Shown: positions 55,071-64,000 of the stretch, piece after piece
Position numbering within the stretch: position 1 is the stretch's first letter
How the letters are laid out: each line of letters opens with the position of its first letter
From: Rhabditophanes sp. KR3021
Taxonomy: Eukaryota; Nematoda; Chromadorea; Rhabditida; Alloionematidae
NCBI GenBank assembly: GCA_963281155.1
Contig: CAUJLY010000002.1
Location: 6,324,001-6,388,000, forward strand
Length of the DNA stretch: 64,000 nt
Reading direction: 5' to 3'
Notes under the pieces: model-generated
What the model was told of the DNA's origin: nothing
The model's database searches: none
Seen by the model: the letters and a program-made list of their open reading frames with translations, nothing else
Program-made: the position numbers and the translations under genes

Positions 55071-57031
55071 TTAAAATGATGTCGTCGGCAAATTATTATA
55101 AATTATGTGAATAATTAGAAGCAGCATGATGCATGAGAATGGATGATAACTCGAACCTGAATTTACGCAACTCTCATCATATTTTGTTTGGACGTGTTGA
55201 CAAATTGTGTTTATAAGATCGGCTTTTAATCTTTTACTAAAAAAGTAAATATTAATACATGGAATTGCATACTTACGCCTTAGCATCCACTACATCTTCC
55301 GTATTTGGAAATCCAAAATACTCGATTTGGATAGCTTTGTGTTGTTGGTATTTTTTCCGGACCTCTGGATTGCTCATGTTGCTCTTGACAATCTGACTAA
55401 TTTGCGACAGCGCCCCAAATTCATCGAAACAAGATTTAAACCAAGTCATTGCCGACAACCTCAACTTCATGAAAGATTTAAATTCCTCGATATTGAAGTT
55501 TTCTCTGCTAGCTTCTGAACCAACATAATTGCTGGAAGAAACTTTTTGATTATTATAGCCAAAGAACCGTTCAACATTTTCCTCGAATCTCCTGGGCCCA
55601 TGCTTGACTCTTGTTTTGTCTCCTGACACCATGATTTCCGAAAGATGTTTCCTTGCACTAGCAGGTTCCTCGAAAACCATCAAGAAAATAGTCTTACACT
55701 GGTGAGGGACAGCCGTACTAGGATCCTTATACCCCACCAACACCTTCCCTTCCTTCACATTTCCACTAGCCAAGCCCTCCGCACTAACATCACTCACCAT
55801 CCAAAACAACTCCATCTTGTTGGCATCAAACAAAACAACCGTAAAAGACTCTGCCTTTCTTACCACATAATCTCTTTGATTCCTCTGATAATTATCAATA
55901 ACATTCAGCTTCTTCAAAGACACCACTTTAGGCTCATTAATTAAAGCAATCGAGGGAATGGACTTGTCTAATAAAGGATCGGCAAATATTGACATTTCGG
56001 TGTACTTGTAGGTTGTGCAGCAAACATCGAATTCGGTGTACGGTTGAGTGAAGGACATCGAAAGGGTGGCATCCATTTCGCCTAGATTGAATGTGTCTAC
56101 AAATGAATATTGACGCTCTTTTCTCAATTTCGATATTAAAAGTGAATGGCAATTGTCTACGTAATTAGAGTTTCTATTTTTTTCAATCGAATATGCATCT
56201 GTGTTGATGAGAGCCCAATTTAAGCCAATCAAAGCTGATCCTAATCTATTTTTGAGTATGAATTTAGACAAATCAAAAACAGAATCTCCTAATTCTTCTA
56301 AATCAGACAATGGCGGAATATAAGTTAAGGCACTCATATTGTGAGGTTGTTTGAAAATAAGAAAAACCATGGGTGAAATTGCATTTCTGTATGGTTCGAG
56401 GGTTCTGTATTCTTTGAGAATAGTTGTTTTGTGGGGAAAGTCAGTTGATAGAAATTGTAGTTTGCCTTCACTGGCATCTAGGATAAGGACGATGTATTGG
56501 TTGTCGTCTTTGCCTAGGCCAGGCCAATGTATTTCCGGGTGCTCTTTTGTCAAGTATGAGTCTATTGGTTTGGCCTCGGGATGGGCATGAATTTTGGAAT
56601 TTGGTTCGACTTGTATTTGGAAATCATGGTCACATGCACGATAAAAACCTGACGATGGGTGGAAAGTTATCTTTGGGAAGATACGTAGATTTGCTAGGAA
56701 TTGGGGTGAAAATGTTTGGGCATGGAAGAGTCGTGACCCAAGTGAGTAATATTTTGAGAGTGGCTCTGGGTTTAGGCAAGAAATAGTATTCTAAAAAGAA
56801 ACAATTAAACCAAATAATTGGAAAACATACAGATCTTAATTTGGGGTTATATTTAAAATAGGTATGATCACAGTGTGTCCTCCATTCGTCTCCAAACCAA
56901 AAGCTTGAACTATCCCCAGCCAATCGCTTCACCTTGTCAATGCAACCTTCCCTCGTAGTACAAAATTTAGAAGTCTCAATTAAAAGTAAAAAAGAAAAAA
57001 AATACAATAAACAGCTATATCCAATCGTCAT
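55071..57031 (-). CDS. Secreted two-domain PEBP-like protein, probably lipid-anchored
   Basis: Three exons: 56831-57031, 55277-56790 and 55071-55236, in phase, 626 residues. A signal peptide (MTIGYSCLLYFFSFLLLIET) is followed by a Cys-containing region. Two successive domains with the phosphatidylethanolamine-binding protein pattern then follow. Domain 1 has IHWPGLGKDDNQYIVLILDA and a PMVFLIFKQP end. Domain 2 has SFTVVLFDANKMELFWMVSD, LVGYKDPSTAVPH and TIFLMVFEEP. The ligand-site DPDAP motif of classical PEBPs is replaced in both. The C-terminal exon ends with SGSSYHPFSCIMLLLIIHII and a few residues, which resembles a GPI-anchor signal or a final membrane span. It lies outside the cell or in the secretory path; function unknown. 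Family call rests on pattern, not full alignment. Confidence 0.7.
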
Positions 57032-60000
57032 GGTAAGGACAATATTTCATTTACCGCATATCAAATTTCTCTTCTTCTTTCTTTTATGTTAATAAAGAAG
57101 CTCTATATCACACACAATCTGCAAATAATTAAAAGTCCAATTAAAAAGCAATCCAAAGTAGAAGACCACCACGAGCAGTCTATTAAATAATGATAAGTAA
57201 ATTTGTTTTTGAAGGCATCAAATTAATAATATTCACTTCACAAAAAGAGCCCAAAGACAAAATAAATATTGGGAAATGGAAAAGATGTGTCAAATTGAAA
57301 ATAACAACCAAAGATAGATGAACTTTTGTTGGGGTAAATTTAATCTTTTCTTGTTATTTACAAACTAAGATGTCTATTGGTATAGGAAATGAATTTGTTA
57401 TGATATGTACATACATAAATTTAAATAAAAAAGAAGGTGTCGGAAAGGGGATTTCCTTGTGGAATGGGTGAAAAAAGTAAAAAATAGCAATGTTGCAAGA
57501 TGCAAATTTATAATTAAGCCTACAGAACCAGATAAAGGTAATGATTTGGTTTATTTATTTAATAGTGTACAAATCAACTTTATCATATCACAAGATCTTT
57601 GACTTTTTGTTTGATTAAAGAGGAAAAGTGGTGTGGTGTAAAGGCTTTTAGATATATCAAATTTGCTGACAACAGATTTCACAGTATTTGATAGGGTATT
57701 TCTTTTCTTTCAAAATTTAAATCATTTGCTACTAACCTTTTGTATAAAGGAGATGTTAACGTAGTTATTAGTGGAAACACATTCGACGTTTTTTAGTGTA
57801 TCAAATGAAATATGAGATTGGGTAAGTAACACTTTTTTAGACAATAAAGCATTGAAAAAAGATGTTAAGGACTTATTTTAGGAAAATGAATAGAATGGAG
57901 ATGGTTATCAATTTATTGAAAAGAGTCATAGCTAATGCGTGGGATTTAAGAACTTTTACTTTAATATACGTTAAGAGGACTAAAGCACAAAATACTATTA
58001 ATTGTTCCTGGAGTAAGAATTGTGTACAAATAAATGGTAGTAGCATAAAAAAATCAAACATCATTATTGCGGTTTAAGTGAAGTGATTTAGCAACATTCT
58101 CATAATCTTAGATTTGCCAACAACCTAGCTATTTAAAAACATTTTCGAAAAGTTGTTATGCCTGATTTGGTAATCTATTTAACGTTTAAAGCAACAAGAG
58201 TCAAGTAAATTAATAGGATTAGAATTGAGGTAAGTTAAAAGGAAAATCACATGAATAAAAAGTCCAAATGAAAGAAATGGGTTGGCTGCACAAGAAAGGA
58301 TAAATTATCAAATGAACTGTAAACAGTTGGTCATGTCAACCAAAAAATACAGTGGCATGTGTTTCTTTGTTATGCAAAATGAGTAGCAGTCATAATAATT
58401 ATTAACAACAGAAGAAAACTTTTATTAAATAGATTAGCATAACTTCGTTTTTTGCACCATAATATTTACAAGTAATTGAATTATAAACACTCATAATTAG
58501 GATGAAGAAGTTTACGTGAAAAACCCACGTAGCTCTTGTGTGGTAGGTTAAATTTTTAATTATTCAAATGATAAACAAATGCTTATGTAACAAAATCTCT
58601 AATAAAGAAGAATAAAGTAAATGAAAATGGGGTTTGAAGTCCGCCTTGCACCCACAACAATGAACAACAACTTAATTTGCAAATTGCAAATGTTTCCTTA
58701 ATTTCCCTCCTTATTATAATCCAATCTATTTTTTGAATCTCTTTAGCACACCATAATCATGTCGTGTTGACTGTTGGTTAAAGCTACACCCAGAACAAAC
58801 TCTCAGCTATTCTATAACCATATTACTGAAAACTTTAAAATTTACTTGATAATAGTTAAGTTAAAAATAATAGATAGATGATATAAAGTTTGCTGCCTTG
58901 ACACACAACAAATAGACTCTTTATTTAATAAGATTACATAATCAGGGAAATTGAAAGATCTTGAAAAGTTTTCTAATATGTATGCAAATACAATTGATGT
59001 GGAATATTATTTTGAATATAAAAGAAAAGGCGCTTCTTAGTGTTTAATGGGGTGGTGGATTTAATCAAGAGTTGTCTTATTTTAACTTAATTCTAGTACA
59101 CGATATATCCTACATCATTTAGTAATCTCGGAGTAGAGTATTTTTTTGATATTTTATTACAAGTACAATCAAATTTAAATACCGAAAAATAGGAAGCAGA
59201 TAATAGGTGAAGGAACAGCTTCGAGACTCCACATTTTGCTTTTCTTTTTTGTGAAGTTGTTTAAGTAGGGATATTAAAAGTTGAATGACTTTTGAGAAAC
59301 TTTTTCCGAGGGATTGTTGAATAATAATAATGTGAAGATTAAAGTTAATGTTTCGAACAGTTGTTGTTGTGATGGTCATTAAAGTAAGTAATAAATTTTG
59401 AACCAAATAAAAATAAACATTTACACATTTTGAGTAAGAATTAGTGTTTAATAAGTCTAGGGCAAATTAAGTTTGGTTAAAATGAACATTTCAATAAAGT
59501 CCGTCAAAAGATCTCTGGAGAATTAATTAGTCTTAAACTGGTACAATAAGACGATATCATGTCAATCAGTGACACCTCGATGTGAATCCTACGGATGCCT
59601 TCCTTTAATTATCTGACTCTTGACACTTCTGTCATGAGGACAACAAAACTTTTAATTTAAATGATCTCTAAATGATCAGCTAGATATCAATGCCATCATC
59701 TATCTGTCTATCATGCCAAATTTCGTAATAATAAGATAATAGTTGTTTAAGTGTGCATTCGCGGGTAAGAGTTAACTAACAATAAAAGAAAATCGGGTCC
59801 TTAGTAATTGGATAATGCTCTCGAAAAGGGGTGTAAGTAAGCATCTGTCCGGACAAAAGATCTAAAATGCTCAAGTTATCTCATATTAAAAACAATCATC
59901 TCTTAAAAAGTGGTACCATCATCAATCACAAGTTGCTAAATAGTTATTATTTACCATAATATAAATTAATGATTATAATTATTATGTAAAAGCAACAACA

Positions 60001-63000
60001 AACATTAATTGATCAAATTATAATAGATGGTCATTAACTGGCATGTTAAAAGTTGATAATTAGGAGGAAATGGTGGTGATATGGAGACGAGGTCCCATTA
60101 TTAATTTATGATATTACACACTACACCTTGGCAGCGATTCAATAGAGATATTATTATTATAATGGAAGAGTATCGAAATGTGTAACTTTTGCAGGTATAA
60201 TAATAGTAATAATAGTTAATTTAAGTGATTTACAATTCAGTGATAATGATATGAGATAAAGGAAATGGTTTAAAAATTAAGCAGTGACCTGGTATGAGAT
60301 TTTATTTAAAATAATTTATGATGCCAGACACTTTTTTGATCTTCGCTTTTTATGTCTTTTTGAAGAGATATGGCTTAGGTACCAAAATAAGCGGTTCTTT
60401 TCTTTGAAATTAAAATGTACAAAAGGATTAAGTCTTGAAGTAAGGACAATTTATGTGTGAATACTTGACAACATCTTAATTTATGTTTGGAAAAATTGTT
60501 TGTTCATATTTATTTATGTTTGGTAGAATTATTTATATATGTTCACGGCAAAAATTTACTCTGAACGGGAGTGTGCATAAGAAATTAATCTAAATTTGAC
60601 ACGATTTAGTTAGAAGTTGATACAATTTAAACTAAATTTGATACGATTTAATCTAAATTTGATACAAGTTAATTCAAATTTGATAAAATGTAACGTACCT
60701 ACAATCAAATTCTAAGTTGCTACAGATTTATTTAATGAATCATCCAAACACACAAAAGAAGAAACGTCATCAACATAACTTGCAAAAAAAAGATTCAAAC
60801 TTTGGTTGTCATTCATCATTTGTTTTTGATTTATTTATTAATCTTTATGTTAGTTGGAAAGACCTATTACTTATTTAGATAGATATTATTTGTGCTTGCT
60901 GTTGCCATTTCCTTATTTTGAAAGCTGGAAAGTTTGTAGTTATGATTGGTTGTTGTTAAATCGATGATGTTTTATAAGAAAATTGGTAGATTAAAAAGTG
61001 TTGTTATTTTTCTTTTCATCTCAAAAACAAATAAGGCAATTGATAAAGTCCATCAAGTCAAAGGCTTTATATGTGACCAAATAGACAAGGTATTGATGTT
61101 GCCAACAAAGCACCATTACTAATCATCTATTGGTATAGTAGTCATTTATAAGGGTCTAAAAAGTAGGTCAATGCCAGTTTCCCTTTTTAGAGATGTTATT
61201 TGGTTTTTTGCTCTTTTTGGGTTATTCGATTTTATTTGTGATAAGATACTCTTACTTTTAAATTTAACTATTATTTTAATCAAAAGACAAAAGCAAATTA
61301 AATTGTTGATCTATATTAGTGCTTTTACAAATAATATATTTTCAAGTCAATATTATGTAATAAGAAAGAACCTTTCTATTCATACTAAAAAAACAAAAAT
61401 AAATAAGAACGACTTTTTTTGCTAATAAAAAGCTAAAATAAGTATATCAAAGTGTTGTGCATTCATTTCCGCTATATTACTGATGACAATCTCGATATTT
61501 GCATACCACGTGTGCGCAAGATTACTATTGTACTAACAATTATATGTTTGCCTATTGTTTACTTTGCACAGGTATTTCGCGACAAGACCTTCTATTGCCA
61601 TTTTGGATCACTTCCTATTTTCCGGTTGGAGTTCATATTAATTTTTATTAAGATACTTTTGAATAGATTTAAAAAATGACTTTTGAATACACACCAATTA
61701 ATATACAAATTGTGTATGCATTTTAGTATTTGTATTCCAACTACAAAATATACTCACGTACACCCTTTAGTAATAGGTAAAAAGAGAGGATGTTGATCAA
61801 AGAAAACGGTACAACTTTTGATGATTTCCAACTTTTTATTATTTGTGGAATGGTAATAACTGAACATTTAAGTGTTATACAGTTTATATATTTTTTAAAA
61901 ATTCGTTTATGTCCTTGATTTGTTTTGCCTTTTTTATGTCTACTAATATCAACATTCCTACCTAAAACACAGCAATTCATTTTTTAGACTTCATTTATTT
62001 ATGGAATGTATATAGTTAGAGAGAACTAATATGTTTGTACCTCTCAATCATAATGCTTTTACTATTACTTTTACCTTCAATTTCAATTGTTTGGTAATTT
62101 TGAGGAATAAGATAAGTGTGTTTTAAAGTTTGGTAAGAAGAAATAGATGATCTCTTTAATATTTTGATCATATACCATTTGTTGTTTAGTTGCTGCTTAA
62201 ATCTATCTATCTTTATGGTGGTTTTATATTTCTAATAAAAGGATGTTCATGAGTATGGTAACGGTCAAATTAATTTTATTATTATCACATCATCCACTTT
62301 AATATGGCTAGAAACAAATAAAATGAAGCGAATGTTTCCAAACATTTCAAACCATTTGCATTGTATAATATTTCATGATTGCCCTTTTTGATTTAGTTTT
62401 GTATAAATTATTAGACCCGCATTTTCGCATCCTTTGTTGAATTAATTTATTCAAATGAGGAACGAGATGGTTCAACTGATTCACAATATATCAACATTTT
62501 TTCCCAATGTAGTAATGGTGTGAAGGACATCAATTTAATGATTAATAAATCGCTTTCATTTGATTTATTGTTCCTTCCACACAACAAACTGTTCCTAACT
62601 CAAAAAGTCCTGTTCAAAGACATTTGATTTTATAATTTGTGCATGAATACGTTGAGGGTGAACTAATAATAGCATAAACATGTCTATATCTGCTTATATT
62701 GTTGTATTATATACAAGCTATTTATTCTCCACCAAACATAATTGAATCAAGGCTTATGTATATTATTTAGTCAAAAAGTAATTCTAGATCTTTGTTAACT
62801 ATACGTTATTAAATTGCCAGTATATTATTGATATTGGTTATGATTAATTGTAAATGCCACGCCATTTAATACTTCGCTATGATTTATGACACAAACACTA
62901 TTTGTAATAATATCTGACAAAGCTATATACTATCAACCACAACTGATATTTGAAACTCTTGAAAAAAGCGGCACTAGGTGTTAACTCTTTTTTCAAATAT

Positions 63001-63305
63001 AATGATCCTACACAATTTGACCACAATAAAATTATCTTTTCTAATCAAACAAAGTGCTACTCACTCAAAGACATTAGACGAAAATGGGTGGTTCTATCAA
63101 CGAATTGAATTATATTGCCTTTGGATTGCATTAATTGTGTTTATTGTCGCTTTGTTATTCCTTTATAACTATTTTTAACGTTTCTTACATATGGATATTT
63201 TTATTAAATTAACTTTTCATTTGTAGCCAAATTAAATCATCTCCATTCAAAATATTAATTGATGTGGAGAGACAAAAGTGGGTGTATCAGATTTGCCCAA
63301 ATAAA
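57032..63305. other. Long intergenic region
   Basis: About 6.3 kb, the longest gene-free stretch here, upstream of both the PEBP-like gene (minus) and the gene starting at 63306 (plus). Open frames (57862-58077, 59119-59406, 61171-61425, 61741-61980) are short, Ile/Lys/Phe-rich and lack splice context. One degenerate tandem repeat lies at 60589-60694. Such a span usually marks a gene with complex regulation, most likely the one starting at 63306 (inference). Confidence 0.5.
60589..60694 (+). repeat. Degenerate tandem repeat, about five 21-22 bp units
   Basis: Five head-to-tail units of the type CTAAATTTGATACGATTTAA, 19-22 bp each, with one to several differences per unit. They are readily seen by the recurring TTTGATAC or TTTGACAC and ATTTAA words. 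Non-coding. Confidence 0.8.
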
Positions 63306-63552
63306 ATGTCAATGCGAACTACAACCACAACAATGCCTTCAAATCCAACGCCATTCGTGTATTCACGCTACACGAGACTGTCTCCAGACTCGCCATCTTC
63401 ATACCTAACTTATGGAAACAGCAAATTAACACCACCAATAGATTTGACAAGACCAGTTGTCATTACACACTCCTCCAACCACTACCACCAACCCCAAATT
63501 CATCCTAATATGGGAGAAATATATGAAGTCAGCAATCTTTCTTTACCACCTG
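63306..63552 (+). CDS. First coding exon of an unidentified gene (continues past the window)
   Basis: An ATG at 63306 opens 82 codons that end at a good donor, CCACCTG|GTAAGT. No acceptor with a continuing frame is convincing before the window end, so the rest lies to the right. The peptide is Pro/Ser/Thr/Tyr-rich and disordered, with SRYTRLSPDSPSSYLTYGNS and NHYHQPQIHPNMGEIYEVSN. This composition is common at the N-termini of transcription factors. The large upstream gap fits that idea, but no domain is visible, so the function is open. The frame is also open upstream to 63264 without an ATG. Confidence 0.6.
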
Positions 63553-64000
63553 GTAAGTCATTAATTGAAAAGGATGTTTATATGTGTGTATACATCATTT
63601 GTTTGATGAGCTTCTTCTCCAAAATTAGTATCAATAACTCCTTTTGATTAAGCAATAAAAAATAGTTCTCTTGGTTTTGGGTGGTGCGCAGTAGCACAAT
63701 TAGTATTGATACAAAACATGATTTTTATCTAAATAGAACTTTAAATGTAAAGTCGGGGGTATAAATTGTTACACTAGGAAATGCTTAATTAGCAATACTA
63801 AAATTAGATACACCTATACTCTTATCATCGTAAAAAATAGTACACTTGATTAGTACCAAAATTGCCTTAATACATTCACGTATATCCACTTAATTTAGGA
63901 ACTCACATAAGTGTAATCTTCAAAAGTACATTTTTAATAGTAATACAATATAAATAGGTTTTACGTAGTCGTACTTAACATACTATGTATGTTGATAAAG

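Noticed and set aside
61171..61425. 84-codon hydrophobic frame in the gene desert
   Set aside because: Phe/Ile/Leu/Lys bias typical of random AT-rich sequence; no gene context.

Overview
This window reads as nuclear DNA of a nematode. It is AT-rich and gene-dense. Most introns are only about 38-50 bp with GT...AG ends. It carries a large MUP-4/MUA-3-type adhesion receptor (EGF + VWA + SEA + one membrane span), a family known from nematode epidermis, and an FMRFamide-like neuropeptide precursor. Several start codons sit just 3' of a TTTCAG/TTTTAG acceptor with no coding exon upstream, as expected for spliced-leader trans-splicing. Splice acceptors are looser than the strict Caenorhabditis consensus, so I favour a nematode outside that group. 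The species cannot be named from sequence alone.

Layout. 0-1 kb: an unassigned small membrane protein and a hypothetical ORF (minus). 1.0-6.5 kb: a complete class V myosin (minus). 9.0-10.4 kb: a second gene made almost only of a myosin-V cargo-binding tail (minus). 11.5-13.2 kb: RFT1 flippase (plus). 13.3-15.5 kb: a small orphan gene and unassigned coding-like scraps. 15.9-16.6 kb: a divergent homeobox gene (minus). 18.3-21.5 kb: mitochondrial Lon protease (plus), convergent with an Ariadne-type RBR ubiquitin ligase (21.6-23.2 kb, minus). 24.2-27.6 kb: 2-hydroxyacyl-CoA lyase (plus) with a broken 3' end and debris-filled introns. 29.5-30.1 kb: an orphan gene. 30.6-32.4 kb: glucocerebrosidase (plus). 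32.5-33.0 kb: elongin C (minus). 33.2-35.4 kb: a tight plus-strand cluster APC13 - BORCS5 - Pelota, probably an operon. 35.5-36.5 kb: SUV4-20 histone methyltransferase (minus). 37.5-38.4 kb: RFamide precursor (plus). 38.9-48.0 kb: the 14-exon MUP-4-like gene (minus) with two intronic tRNA-Cys genes and a possible virus-like remnant. 52.3-53.4 kb: ribosome-biogenesis factor BRX1 (plus). 53.7-54.1 kb: a small orphan gene (minus). 54.5-54.9 kb: a diverged second elongin C (plus). 55.1-57.0 kb: a secreted two-domain PEBP-like protein (minus). 63.3 kb to the edge: the first exon of a gene running out of the window.

The genes are mostly unrelated housekeeping and neuro-epidermal functions, as is normal for a eukaryotic chromosome segment. 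The points of most interest are the free-standing myosin-V tail gene beside its full-length parent, the tRNAs and virus-like debris inside mup-4-like introns, a dispersed repeat shared by two gene introns, a 10-nt micro-exon in Lon, GC-AG introns, an altered homeodomain recognition helix, and the elongin C duplication. Exon boundaries were placed by eye from splice signals, reading frame and family conservation. Every multi-exon total given is an exact number of codons, except HACL1.
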